This document shows, piece after piece, positions 17,337 to 26,710 of a stretch of DNA of 64,000 nt (positions within the stretch are counted from its first letter, which is position 1; the number at the start of each line of letters is the position of its first letter). Position numbers and translations under genes: made by a program. The notes beneath the pieces were generated by a model. That model ran no database searches. It was not told the DNA's origin and was given only the letters and a program-made list of their open reading frames with translations. Origin of the DNA: Halobacteriovorax sp. DA5 (lineage in GTDB: Bacteria; Bdellovibrionota; Bacteriovoracia; Bacteriovoracales; Bacteriovoracaceae); assembly GCF_002903145.1 (NCBI RefSeq), contig NZ_PPDJ01000009.1, positions 124,001 to 188,000 of the forward strand, given 5' to 3'.

Positions 17337-18377
17337 ATTTTCGAAAATTTCTTTAGCATGATACCAAGTATAGTAATCCTTCGCATTCTTAAGTTCTAAG
17401 AGGTGAGGAATCAATTGATCTGAATAATCAATTGAACTCTCTTTAGGTAAGGCCGAAGGAAGGTTATCAATTGCAATAATATTACACTCGTGATCAATTG
17501 AACTTTCTATACGGTGAAGTGGTTTATCCCAAGTTGTATGGACATTATAAACTGGGATTGGATTTAGATCACTATTTGGATCACAACTAACATCACAAAT
17601 AAGTGAAAGCTTCTCATTCCTCTCCATAATCGCTTTATCAAGAAAAGGAGCAATCTTCTTTGTCATAAGAACTGTGTTGATGAAAATATCAGCGTTAATG
17701 ATTTCATCAAATGGTCCACCAACTTTAGTTTCTTCTACGTCCCAATTAATTGACTCTAGTTCAAGATCTGAAAGTAGCTCTCTTGCTCCGCTTCCACAAC
17801 GACCTTGGGCGCCAATAATAAAAGTACAAGGGTTGCGCTTACCCTGTCTTTTATTGTTAATAATTTTAAGCCACTCTTCTTTAGAGGAATAGTGTTTTAA
17901 AGGTGCAGGTGAGTCTGAAAAAAAGTTTTCAACACTAAGTGCTGCTCCTACATATCCGGCCCAGTAACCGAAGGCCGCAACACGTCTATTGTCTTCATTA
18001 AGCAAGAATTCAAGATCAAATAATGTTCCACCGCCTTTACTGTAGCGATCAAAAACTTGCTCAGCTCCATGCTGACCTTTATAGATATGGGCAAAGTAGA
18101 TATGATTGTGCTTTAGTGGAAACTCATCCGTTTCTTTCAATTCTTTTAAACCTAGAATAAAGACGTCATCGCTTATTGGAGCATCTGTTATCCATGCGTG
18201 ACTTTCTTTAATTTCACAACCTAGCTTTTCATATTCTTCTATTGGAAAGATTCTATCCTGTGATTTCTCAACGATAACTTTATAGCCGGCATCGATCAGC
18301 TTTTTTGCATTTTCTGGTGTTAGAGGAGTTCTTTTTTCAAATGCTTTATCCTCATCTCTTAACCATATTGTTGTCAT
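17322..18377 (-). CDS. saccharopine dehydrogenase, NAD+, L-lysine-forming type
   Basis: Links lysine and 2-oxoglutarate with saccharopine, NAD(H)-dependent, cytoplasmic. The 351 residues match the fungal Lys1 type in length. RTPLTPENAKKLIDAGYKV (from residue 16) is the alanine-dehydrogenase-like N-domain. FDLEFLLNEDNRRVAAFGYWAG (near 120) and IGAQGRCGSGARE (near 192) are Lys1 hallmarks, the latter being the dinucleotide-binding loop with the Cys typical of the family. No second gene of the pathway adjoins. It could make lysine or degrade it; for a predator taking in peptides, degradation seems as likely. The stop lies in the shared terminator. The MFS gene precedes it by 22 bp. Confidence 0.85.
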   Translation of the reverse strand: MTTIWLRDEDKAFEKRTPLTPENAKKLIDAGYKVIVEKSQDRIFPIEEYEKLGCEIKESHAWITDAPISDDVFILGLKELKETDEFPLKHNHIYFAHIYKGQHGAEQVFDRYSKGGGTLFDLEFLLNEDNRRVAAFGYWAGYVGAALSVENFFSDSPAPLKHYSSKEEWLKIINNKRQGKRNPCTFIIGAQGRCGSGARELLSDLELESINWDVEETKVGGPFDEIINADIFINTVLMTKKIAPFLDKAIMERNEKLSLICDVSCDPNSDLNPIPVYNVHTTWDKPLHRIESSIDHECNIIAIDNLPSALPKESSIDYSDQLIPHLLELKNAKDYYTWYHAKEIFENKKGS

Positions 18378-18399
18378 ACTATATAACCTTGTCTTTAAA

Positions 18400-19647
18400 T
18401 TAGATTTGATCTTGTATTGATGTATCCCTATCGACAGTTTCGTTATTTAAGTTAAATAGTGCTTTCATATCAGAAAATAGCATTCGAGGAAAAATGAGAG
18501 CACAGAAAGCGATACAAACGACGATTAAAATCTCTTCAGTTGCAAATTGATTTCCAATAAATGTTAGGATAATCCCTCCTAAAATATTTGGAACAACAAA
18601 GCCTAAATCTAGTAAGGCAAAAATTCTTGCAAGATATTTTGTTTCTACTTTTAATGAAACATAATTTAGTTGATTTGTAATACGTACAAAGACAACAAAT
18701 CCCCAAACAAAGAAAATTGCCAGTGTTGCTGTATATGAAGCAGCATATAACCAAAGCGCCATGAGAAGTGGTTCAATGTAGAGGGCCGCAATAATAATCT
18801 TTCCAACTGGTTTCTCTTTTAGAATAGTCGAGCTTGCCCATCCCCCAAATAGTCCGCCTAGACCAAAGAGAGCAAGCCCTATCCCATAGTCTTGTTTCGT
18901 AGCTCCAAGTGTTTCCGTTAGGTAAGGTAGTATAAGTGGAAACATAAATCCAAGAACAAGTCCTTCGATGATGACATTTGAAATGACAGCAAAAAGTTCC
19001 TTTTGCGTTCTGGCATATTTAATTCCATTTTTTATTTCAGAGAGAAAGTTTTCACTATTTCCTTCCTGTCTTGGAGGGTTATAGGTAAGGCTCATAATAA
19101 AATAAATACCAACAATATATGTTAGGAAATCTAGAGCAATAACTTCCTTGATTCCGCCAAAGGCCGTAAACATAGTGGCACCAAGAAATGGGCCAATCAT
19201 GTGAAGTACTGCAAAGGCAGAACCGAATAGGGCATTCGCTCGATTCATGTCTTTTTGAGGGACAATGTCGTTAACCATAGCTTGTCTTGTTGGATTATAC
19301 ATTCCAGTGAAGAGAGCAATGAGGCCATCGCAAAGGATGACAACTTCTGGAGTCTTAGCGAAGATGATCGTAAAAATTATTGGAATTCTAATGTAATTTG
19401 TGAAAAGGAGAACATTCTTTCGATTGTATTTTTCTCCAATAACACCACCAATTAAATTTCCGATTGTTAAAAAGAAGAGAAATACTGCTCGAGCTGCACC
19501 AAGATAACTTTTGTTATGATTTGATAATTCAAATACTAAAAGCATTAGTGCAGTCTCTGACACAAACGAGCCTAGCTCGGATGTTAGTCCTGCAATATAA
19601 AGCCTTCTAAAATTTTGATAGCGTAAAACCTTAGGAAGCTTGAACAT
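18400..19647 (-). CDS. MFS transporter (DHA3-like exporter)
   Basis: 415 residues with about 12 membrane helices. The N-terminus (LRYQNFRRLYIAGLTSELGSFV) and IGGVIGEKYNRKNVLL, a motif-A-like cytoplasmic loop between helices 2 and 3, place it in the macrolide-efflux/enterobactin-exporter-like branch of the major facilitator superfamily. The second half repeats the pattern around GLALFGLGGLFGGW. Substrate cannot be deduced. It begins 2 bp after the stop of the nitronate-monooxygenase-like gene and precedes saccharopine dehydrogenase by 22 bp, so all three are probably one operon. Confidence 0.85.
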   Translation of the reverse strand: MFKLPKVLRYQNFRRLYIAGLTSELGSFVSETALMLLVFELSNHNKSYLGAARAVFLFFLTIGNLIGGVIGEKYNRKNVLLFTNYIRIPIIFTIIFAKTPEVVILCDGLIALFTGMYNPTRQAMVNDIVPQKDMNRANALFGSAFAVLHMIGPFLGATMFTAFGGIKEVIALDFLTYIVGIYFIMSLTYNPPRQEGNSENFLSEIKNGIKYARTQKELFAVISNVIIEGLVLGFMFPLILPYLTETLGATKQDYGIGLALFGLGGLFGGWASSTILKEKPVGKIIIAALYIEPLLMALWLYAASYTATLAIFFVWGFVVFVRITNQLNYVSLKVETKYLARIFALLDLGFVVPNILGGIILTFIGNQFATEEILIVVCIAFCALIFPRMLFSDMKALFNLNNETVDRDTSIQDQI

Positions 19648-19649
19648 AA

Positions 19650-20636
19650 TTAGGATCTTTTAGCTAAAAATTCGTCAACAGATGTTTCAAATTCAGAAAC
19701 AATTCGATCAACAATTTCTTTAACAGTTTCAATCTTTGTAATGAACTCAATTGAAGGTCCGGCAACCCAAACTGTTTTGTATGTGGCACCAAAAGCTGCA
19801 TTCTCAACAGCTTTCATTCCTTTGTAACCAGTAAGCATTTTCGCATACTTTTTAAGCTTCTTATTTTTGCTCATGGCCTTTTCAATAACATTTTGTTCAG
19901 TTCCAATCTTTTGCACGTAAGGAGTGTTGATAACTGTACAAGGCGTCCCTGAAATTTTATTCGACATGACAATATCTTTAGCACCATATTGAACAACTGC
20001 TTCTTTATAAGCATCAGATACGATTGATTCTTTCGTCGCAATGAAAGGAGAACCGATTGAAACACCTTCGCATCCTAGGGCCATTATACTAAAGAGGCCC
20101 GATCCTGTTGCAATACCTCCAGCTGAAATAACTGGTATATTTAAGTTCTTTTTAAGTAGTGGAACGAGAATACTTGCTGGTGTTGGTCCCGCGTGTCCCC
20201 CGGCACCAGAGTTTACTGCAATTACTGCATCAGCTCCTTGGTCTTGAACTTTTTGTGCATATTTAAGATCAACGACATCACAAATTATCTTAGTTCCTTT
20301 TGGACGACACTTTTCGATAACCTCTTTTGGATTTCCAAGTGATGTGATAATGAAGTCTGGAGCATACTGCGCGCAAAGCTCAATTTGCTTGTGCATATGG
20401 ATGTTTGACTGATTTACAATGATATTGATTCCAAAAGGACCTTCACATCTTTCTTTTAATTCTTTTAGTCCTTCTTCAAACTCTTCTGGAGTACGCCAGT
20501 TAAGAGCAGGGATACAACCCATAATACCTGCCTTAGAAGCCTCAACCAGCATATCGATACTAGTTACAAGGAACATTGGGGCCATAATAATTGGGTATTT
20601 GATATTAAAAGTTTCTGTTAGCCATGTTTTCATCAT
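19650..20636 (-). CDS. nitronate monooxygenase-family FMN enzyme
   Basis: 328 residues, TIM-barrel flavoprotein. IKYPIIMAPMFLVTS near the start, then NSGAGGHAGP (near 164) carrying the histidine used as catalytic base in class I nitronate monooxygenases, and VISAGGIATGSGL plus GVSIGSPFIATKES for FMN phosphate binding. Known reactions of the family are oxidation of nitronates and, in relatives such as FabK, enoyl-ACP reduction; the GGHAG motif favours the former. The frame opens at a TTG (20642), but ATG 20636 or 20633 after GGA is the likely start. First gene of a minus-strand run with the MFS transporter and saccharopine dehydrogenase. Confidence 0.85.
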   Translation of the reverse strand: MMKTWLTETFNIKYPIIMAPMFLVTSIDMLVEASKAGIMGCIPALNWRTPEEFEEGLKELKERCEGPFGINIIVNQSNIHMHKQIELCAQYAPDFIITSLGNPKEVIEKCRPKGTKIICDVVDLKYAQKVQDQGADAVIAVNSGAGGHAGPTPASILVPLLKKNLNIPVISAGGIATGSGLFSIMALGCEGVSIGSPFIATKESIVSDAYKEAVVQYGAKDIVMSNKISGTPCTVINTPYVQKIGTEQNVIEKAMSKNKKLKKYAKMLTGYKGMKAVENAAFGATYKTVWVAGPSIEFITKIETVKEIVDRIVSEFETSVDEFLAKRS

Positions 20637-20747
20637 ATGCAATCCATTTTTCTGTATATATTTTTATAGCTCAATTATAATGCATTTTTTTGTATTTAAC
20701 ACCTAAGATTACTTGCACAATTTCTTCCCTCAACGTACTCTTAGAGA

Positions 20748-23414
20748 ATGAGCTCACAAGAAATAAATAAGCTACCTGACTTCTCAGCAATTCGAGAAAA
20801 CATAGAAACAGAACGTAAAACAATTATTAAGGTCAATAATTTTTCCGATGACGATAGTTATGTAAGGGCCAGTGAAGATGCACTCGTCGTTCTTGGCTTT
20901 TTAGAGTCAACGTTAACAAAATTATGGACTATTTTTGATGAGAATCCATCTTTAGTTTATTTCTTTAACAAAGACTTCACTAATTTTAATTTATTAATCA
21001 AGCAAGATAATATCCTCGATCTTATTTTTATTGACGACTGTATGATTCCTGAGAATGAAGCAATCTTCTTTGGTCAAGATGGTGGACTCTCGCAAAATAT
21101 TCTTTCACTTCATGAAAAGACATTTTATGAGTGGGGACAGAAAGTATTAAATCATCACGAGGCAACGCAAACTTTCATTCGCTCAGATATTGATTTAACA
21201 AAACACAAAATCAGTGAGCTTAAGTGTCAGTGTATTAAATGTGTTAATGATTTTAGAGCACTATTACGAGACTCAGTTTATGAAAGCTGTGTTGAGTTGA
21301 TTGAATCAACTAAAGAACAAATTAAAGAAGAGATTGATAATGGAATCCATGTTGTTTCAGATCTAGTCTTTAATCTACAAAAAACACTAGATAAGAATTT
21401 CTATAAACTAAGAAATACAATCAAAAGATCTTCTCTAAATCGTTTAGAGAATCAGGTTAAACAATACTTTAAATCGGAATTTGCTTATCCGTCAGAGCTC
21501 GCTTCATTACATCGTCGAAATGTAAGCATGCTATTCGATCAATACCTAGAAGCCAATGAGCTTAGTACTGATCTTATTACTAATGCGGAATATGATAAAT
21601 TTTATCGTTCTCTTTCAACTCACTACTGGAGAAATGAAAGATATCTAGAACGAGAATTTAAGAAATTTGTTAAATCAATTATCATTTTAAAAAAGAAAGA
21701 CGTTTCTTCGACAATCCTTCAAGAGTATCTTGGGGAATTCTGGGTTCACTCTTCAGCAAGACAGATGAAGAGAAAGATTGTCTATCATATGGGGCCGACT
21801 AACTCGGGGAAAACTTATCACGCAATTGAAAAGCTATCGACAGTTCCTAAAGGTTGCTATCTAGCACCTCTTAGACTTCTAGCTGCAGAACTTTACGATA
21901 CACTTAATGCAAAAGGTGCTGTAACAACACTTCTTACTGGTGAAGAGGTTATTGAGAGAGAGGGTGCGACACATTACTCTTCGACAATTGAAATGGCACG
22001 ATTACAAGAGGTTTTCGATTGTTGTGTAATTGATGAAATTCAAATGATCACTGATCCTTCACGTGGTTGGGCATGGACAAGAGCACTTGTTAATATTATG
22101 GCCGATGAGGTACACCTTTGTGGTGATGCTTCAGCACTTGATCTTGTAAAAGTGATTGTTGATCTATGTGGTGATGAACTAATCATCAATGAATATACTC
22201 GTATGACTGAGTTATCAGTAGAAAGACATCCAATTGTTTTAGCTGATATGCAAAAAAATGACGCTCTTATTGTATTTTCTAGAAAGAATGCTCTAAGACA
22301 TAAAAGAGATCTTGAACGCTTAGGTTATAAGGTTTCGATTGTTTATGGAAGGCTTTCTCCAGAAGTTCGTCGTGAACAAGCACGTAAGTTTGATCAAGGT
22401 GAAACTGATGTAATCGTGTCAACTGATGCAATTGCAATGGGAATGAACCTTCCAATTAAAAGGGTAGTGTTCTCAACACTTTCTAAGTTCTTTGATGGTC
22501 ACCAACATGATATTTCGATTAGTGAGATTAAACAAATTGGTGGACGAGCAGGACGTTTTCAAAGGTTCCCACGCGGAACAGTTACTTGTCTGAGGAAAGT
22601 AGAAGATGGAATTGAGTCAATCAATGAAGCCTTGAGTGCGACTCTTGAACAAAGTGATCAGTGTATGGTTGGACCTGACCTTGATATCTTTAATCAGGTT
22701 AATAAGGCCCTAATCGATAATAACTTACCAAAGCTTAAGCTTTCGGAATTTCTTCGTCTGTTTAACACGATGACTTTCCAGGCTCCTTTCTACTGCGTAG
22801 ATATGAAGGAGATGATTGAGCTTGCTGAAATGGTAGAAGACGCTGATTCGAATGGAATACTTACGGATGCTGAAATCTTCGGATTTGCTTGTGCTCCAGT
22901 AAACCTTGGGTTAATGGATCATGTTCAATTCTACAACTGGATTCTTCATAAGTACGTTAATATGGAAGGAATTCCATGTGAGCCAATTGAATATGGCTCT
23001 AATGATATTGATTATCTAGAGACATCAATCAAGTGTGTTGAGCTTTATCAATGGTTATCAAGGCACTTCAACAATAAGAACTTCGTTTATTCAGAAGTTG
23101 AACTTCTTAATAATAAGCAACTTGCAATCGACCAACTAAATGAACTTCTTTCACAAAAGATTATTGCTAGATGTTCTTCTTGTAGTGTTAAGTTACCTGA
23201 AGACTCACGCTTTCCAATTTGTGAAGAATGCTTTGAGAAACGCAAGACTAACCGTCGCAAACCAGGTGGTGGGCGATTCAAAGGTAAACCTGGCAGTAAG
23301 CAAGGAGCTTCTAAGGGGTCTACAGGAAGAAATTTCAAAGGAAATGGGCGTCCTGGACAGAGTCGAAAAAGAAATGTAAGTCGTAAGAGAAAAAATACTA
23401 GTCCTAAACGTTAG
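20748..23414 (+). CDS. SUV3-like superfamily 2 RNA helicase with C-terminal Zn motif and basic tail
   Basis: 888 residues. The core is very close to mitochondrial SUV3: GPTNSGKT (349-356, Walker A), YLAPLRLLAAELYD, LLTGEEVIERE, DEIQM (429-433, the DEAD-box equivalent), LCGDASALDL, then helicase C with IVSTDAIAMGMNLP and QIGGRAGRF. SUV3 unwinds RNA and works with exoribonucleases in RNA decay. The first 330 residues are helical and not recognised. Near 807-832 is C-x2-C-x13-C-x2-C (CSSC ... CEEC), a probable zinc ribbon, followed by an extremely Lys/Arg/Gly-rich tail of some 55 residues for nucleic-acid binding. It starts a three-gene plus-strand run, followed 6 bp later by a DUF455 protein. 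Confidence 0.88.
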   Translation: MSSQEINKLPDFSAIRENIETERKTIIKVNNFSDDDSYVRASEDALVVLGFLESTLTKLWTIFDENPSLVYFFNKDFTNFNLLIKQDNILDLIFIDDCMIPENEAIFFGQDGGLSQNILSLHEKTFYEWGQKVLNHHEATQTFIRSDIDLTKHKISELKCQCIKCVNDFRALLRDSVYESCVELIESTKEQIKEEIDNGIHVVSDLVFNLQKTLDKNFYKLRNTIKRSSLNRLENQVKQYFKSEFAYPSELASLHRRNVSMLFDQYLEANELSTDLITNAEYDKFYRSLSTHYWRNERYLEREFKKFVKSIIILKKKDVSSTILQEYLGEFWVHSSARQMKRKIVYHMGPTNSGKTYHAIEKLSTVPKGCYLAPLRLLAAELYDTLNAKGAVTTLLTGEEVIEREGATHYSSTIEMARLQEVFDCCVIDEIQMITDPSRGWAWTRALVNIMADEVHLCGDASALDLVKVIVDLCGDELIINEYTRMTELSVERHPIVLADMQKNDALIVFSRKNALRHKRDLERLGYKVSIVYGRLSPEVRREQARKFDQGETDVIVSTDAIAMGMNLPIKRVVFSTLSKFFDGHQHDISISEIKQIGGRAGRFQRFPRGTVTCLRKVEDGIESINEALSATLEQSDQCMVGPDLDIFNQVNKALIDNNLPKLKLSEFLRLFNTMTFQAPFYCVDMKEMIELAEMVEDADSNGILTDAEIFGFACAPVNLGLMDHVQFYNWILHKYVNMEGIPCEPIEYGSNDIDYLETSIKCVELYQWLSRHFNNKNFVYSEVELLNNKQLAIDQLNELLSQKIIARCSSCSVKLPEDSRFPICEECFEKRKTNRRKPGGGRFKGKPGSKQGASKGSTGRNFKGNGRPGQSRKRNVSRKRKNTSPKR

Positions 23415-23420
23415 AGTTTA

Positions 23421-24248
23421 ATGAATACTTACGAATACGCAAAGTTATTGCTAGAATCTCCATTTCTTGAAGATAAGTTAACAACTTCTGATGTTGTTAC
23501 GGATCTCAATTATTTTAAAACTAAAGATGGTATAAAAGATCTTCATCCATCTAGAGAGGGGAAGATCTCATTTTCTGCTGAGCAGATTAAGTTTCCAAAA
23601 AGAGGAAGCTTTCACTTGGATGAAAAGAAGGCCATGGCGTTGCACTTCTTTGCTAATCATGAACTATTGGCCATTGAAATGATGGCGACAGCACTCATGT
23701 ACATCCCTATCGAAGATAAATCTCAATATAAAAGAATTGCTTCAGGCTTACTTCAAACAATTGATGACGAAATTAAACATTTCAATCTCTATCGCAAGAG
23801 AATGAATGACTTTGGTATCGACTTTGGCGATCTACCCGTAAATGACTTCTTTTGGCGACAGATGCAAAAGATTACAAGCTTTGAAGAATACTTTGCGGTA
23901 ATGGCCCTGACATTTGAAGCGGCCAATTTAGACTTTGCTAAGTTTTATCGAGATATTTTTCAAGGTGTTGATGATAAGAAATCAGCAGCTATTCTTAATG
24001 TAGTTTACGAAGATGAGATTTCACATGTTGGTTTTGGAGTTCATTGGCTAAACAAATGGCGTGATCAAAGTAATCTTTGGGAATTTTACGTCCAGTCTCT
24101 TCCGGATCTTTTATCTCCAGCCCGAGCAAAAGGAATGATCTTTGATAGAGAAGGGCGTGTGAGAACAGGAATGGATAATGACTTCATTTCTCGTATTGAA
24201 AATTTTAAAGACGAATTCATTGTAACAAACCGCAAGGAATGGAAGTGA
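23421..24248 (+). CDS. DUF455 ferritin-like protein
   Basis: 275 residues. It has the DUF455 pattern: HPSREGKI near the start, FANHELLAIEMMA, TIDDEIKHFNLY, ALTFEAANLDFA and YEDEISHVGFG. The repeated E and E-x-x-H residues in four helices are what a ferritin-like di-metal centre uses, as in MiaE-type hydroxylases, so an oxygen-using diiron enzyme is likely though none has a settled reaction that I know. No signal peptide. It begins 6 bp after the helicase and its end overlaps the next gene. The conserved linkage with an ATP-grasp-like protein may point to a two-step modification of a small molecule or peptide. Confidence 0.82.
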   Translation: MNTYEYAKLLLESPFLEDKLTTSDVVTDLNYFKTKDGIKDLHPSREGKISFSAEQIKFPKRGSFHLDEKKAMALHFFANHELLAIEMMATALMYIPIEDKSQYKRIASGLLQTIDDEIKHFNLYRKRMNDFGIDFGDLPVNDFFWRQMQKITSFEEYFAVMALTFEAANLDFAKFYRDIFQGVDDKKSAAILNVVYEDEISHVGFGVHWLNKWRDQSNLWEFYVQSLPDLLSPARAKGMIFDREGRVRTGMDNDFISRIENFKDEFIVTNRKEWK

Positions 24249-25135
24249 AATATCGTGTTAATCTCGACTTTGATGCTGCTCTCGCTGCCAATAATCCTAA
24301 TCTAAAAAATGATAAATACCTAAGTGAATTAGAATATATTTTTTTTCTCGTTAATGATTCCTGCGAAAATATATTAAGTACAAAACTGGCCTATACTGCT
24401 GAATATCTCAGTCATTTATCGAAACTAGGATTTATTAAATCGGAAATAACGAATGATCTTAAAGAATACCAAAATTGGTGGGGAGATCTTACTGACTTTG
24501 ATTTAGCAAAAACTCTAAATTCAAAATGTTGGCTTGCCAGTTGGCATAGGCCTCTTGAGGATATGATCATTAGGTCAAAAGATGATGTGGTTTTAAATGA
24601 GATTAAATTTTATCGGCCGGATCAAACATTTTCAGGGATAGGTAATAGGTTAATCCAGAATAAAGAAGATCTTTCGCGTGTAAGTTATCCTGGTGTATTG
24701 TCTAAATATGTTGATGTAAAAAAAACTTTTGGCGTTACCTATAATCTAAAAACTAGAGAGTATTACATCGTAGAAAATTTTACGAATTCAAAAGGTCAAT
24801 TCAAAGGTGGACGTTTAATATCTCTTTCTGATTTAGATGTTAAGTTCAACCTAAATTCAACGATAGACTTAATTCAGTCTAATCTACCAAATTCAGAGAT
24901 TTCTAAGATCCAATTCGACAATATGATTTATGAAGATGAAGAGGGGACGTTAAAACTTTGCCCCCTTGTTGAATTAAATTATCGTCGCACGATGGGTGAA
25001 GTAATATTCAATGTTACTAAAATACTTGGAGAGGGAACTCTTCATTTTGGTGATAAACAGTATTTGAATAAAGATTCACTTATCCTTTCTCCTTCATTCG
25101 TAAAAAATATTTGCTACTATAACCGACTTAAGTAG
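24245..25135 (+). CDS. ATP-grasp-like protein, function unknown
   Basis: 296 residues from a GTG at 24245. That start overlaps the DUF455 stop (GTGA) and has AAGGA six bases upstream; the ATG at 24239 is too close to the ribosome site. Most of the sequence is unfamiliar, but late in the protein CPLVELNYRRTMGEV (near 245-260) matches the E-x-N-x-R-x-x-M-G segment that coordinates Mg-ATP in ATP-grasp ligases, and FSGIGNRLI (near 130) could be the nucleotide-binding glycine turn. The glutamate and asparagine expected for metal binding are present. It would ligate a carboxylate to an amine or thiol. Paired with a ferritin-like enzyme, it may belong to a small biosynthetic unit. Confidence 0.55.
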   Translation: MKYRVNLDFDAALAANNPNLKNDKYLSELEYIFFLVNDSCENILSTKLAYTAEYLSHLSKLGFIKSEITNDLKEYQNWWGDLTDFDLAKTLNSKCWLASWHRPLEDMIIRSKDDVVLNEIKFYRPDQTFSGIGNRLIQNKEDLSRVSYPGVLSKYVDVKKTFGVTYNLKTREYYIVENFTNSKGQFKGGRLISLSDLDVKFNLNSTIDLIQSNLPNSEISKIQFDNMIYEDEEGTLKLCPLVELNYRRTMGEVIFNVTKILGEGTLHFGDKQYLNKDSLILSPSFVKNICYYNRLK

Positions 25136-25228
25136 TTGGGCAAGAATGCTAAATAGATAATATTCCTTCGTAGATCTTCAATTATACAGTAAAATGGAAG
25201 AGTTCTTTGGTTTAGATTAGGAGTACTT

Positions 25229-26710
25229 GTGGCCAAGAAGGGATTTTTTGACAAGATGAAAGGTAAGCTTAAAAAGTCGGAGGAAGACGAAGAGCTACTT
25301 GAAGAATTTGAAGAAGATGAATTCGAATCTGATGAAGATGAGGATGAGGATGATTCGGATTTTGATGATGCAACATCAACAGATGTTAAAATTCCTGGCG
25401 CAAAAGAGTTGGCCGATACTGAATTAGAAGAAGATGAGTATGAGTCTGGATCAGATGATGAAGTCGTTATGTCTGAGCCTCAAAATGTTGATGAGGATGA
25501 AGAAGATGATGATGACGACGACGAAGATGACGACGAAGATGAAGATGATGAAGATGAAGATGATGAAGATGAAGATGAAGACGACGAGGAATCATTTCTA
25601 TCCAAAAACTTTCCGTCAATAGCAAAGCTCTTTAAGAAAAAATCTTCTGATGAAGATGAGGAAGAAGATGAGGAAGAAGATCGTGATGACGAAGATGAGG
25701 ATGAAGATGAAGACGATGAAGAAGAAAAGTCGTTTTTAGAAAAGCAACTTCCATTCCTGGCTAAAATGCTTAAGAAAAAGTCTTCAAAAAAAGATAACGA
25801 TGAAGAAGATGATGATGCCGACGAAGATGATGAAGATGAAGACGAAGACGAGGATGATGAAGATGAAGATGAAAATAAGAAAAAGGACTCTGATAAGAGT
25901 AAGTTAATTAAGCTTGTCTTAATTGCTGCAGTTGTTCTGCTTGCCATAGATCAATTTGTTTTAACAGATGAGAGTGACAATGAAGTTCCGGAAGTCCCAC
26001 CAGTAAAGAGACAGAAAAAGCCTCGTAAGAAGAAGCCAAAGAAAGCTCAAGAGCAAACGACGGAACAGTCTCAACAAGTACAAGAGACTCAAAATGCTCA
26101 ATCACAACAAGCTGATACTCAGCCTTCTGTTCAACCAGAGACTCAACCTGAACCAGCGCCTCAACCAGAGCCTGTGCCACAGGTACAGCCTGAGCCGCAA
26201 GTTGAAGAACCTGCAGTAGCACCAGTTGAAACAATAACTGAACCTCAAGTTGAGGAAAAAGTTGAAGAGACAGTATTAGATGTGGGAGAGAAGAATACAG
26301 AAGTTAATCCTGAGCCCATTGTCGTTCCTCAAACGCAGGTCGATACTACAGGTAGCTTTGGAGAAAAAGATGAAGATGATGTGAAGTCAGATTCTCTTGA
26401 TAATCAACTTGATAAAATTGTTGATAAGTTGGAAGAGGAAAAGAAAGAGGTTGTTGAAAGGCTAGAGTATGTTGAGCCTCCTAAGTATACAGAGTTTGGC
26501 CAAGGTCTAGTATATAATTGTAAAGGAAAACACTGGGCATGTGTTGATCGCAAAGCCTATCTTAAGTGTGAAGCTAATATGAAATGGGCACTACAAGAAG
26601 GGAAACCTAACGAATGTGCAACCTCTAAGGTTTTAGCATCAGAGTACGACTGTAGAACTTTACAGATGTATTATATTAATACTGTTGCTGAAACGCCAAA
26701 TTGTAATTAG
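25229..26710 (+). CDS. extremely acidic single-pass membrane protein with repeated Lys/hydrophobic modules
   Basis: 493 residues from a GTG preceded by TAGGAG. Residues 1-225 are mostly Asp and Glu, broken by three modules of the same design: an amphipathic hydrophobic stretch, then KKK, then acid. These are FFDKMKGKLKKS (near 5), FLSKNFPSIAKLFKKKS (near 122) and FLEKQLPFLAKMLKKKS (near 171). A membrane helix follows (KLIKLVLIAAVVLLAIDQFVL, about 226-246), then a basic patch (KRQKKPRKKKPKK), a Gln/Pro/Glu-rich linker and a C-terminal domain with four to five Cys (YNCKGKHWACVDRKAY ...). The acidic part would be cytoplasmic and the Cys domain periplasmic. The gene converges on an HD-GYP gene and overlaps it by 4 bp. 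Function unknown; no homologous family recognised. Confidence 0.7.
   Translation: MAKKGFFDKMKGKLKKSEEDEELLEEFEEDEFESDEDEDEDDSDFDDATSTDVKIPGAKELADTELEEDEYESGSDDEVVMSEPQNVDEDEEDDDDDDEDDDEDEDDEDEDDEDEDEDDEESFLSKNFPSIAKLFKKKSSDEDEEEDEEEDRDDEDEDEDEDDEEEKSFLEKQLPFLAKMLKKKSSKKDNDEEDDDADEDDEDEDEDEDDEDEDENKKKDSDKSKLIKLVLIAAVVLLAIDQFVLTDESDNEVPEVPPVKRQKKPRKKKPKKAQEQTTEQSQQVQETQNAQSQQADTQPSVQPETQPEPAPQPEPVPQVQPEPQVEEPAVAPVETITEPQVEEKVEETVLDVGEKNTEVNPEPIVVPQTQVDTTGSFGEKDEDDVKSDSLDNQLDKIVDKLEEEKKEVVERLEYVEPPKYTEFGQGLVYNCKGKHWACVDRKAYLKCEANMKWALQEGKPNECATSKVLASEYDCRTLQMYYINTVAETPNCN

Noticed and set aside
25480..25947. 155-codon minus-strand frame made mostly of serine
   Set aside because: It is the complement of the GAT/GAA codons in the acidic protein gene, not a separate gene.
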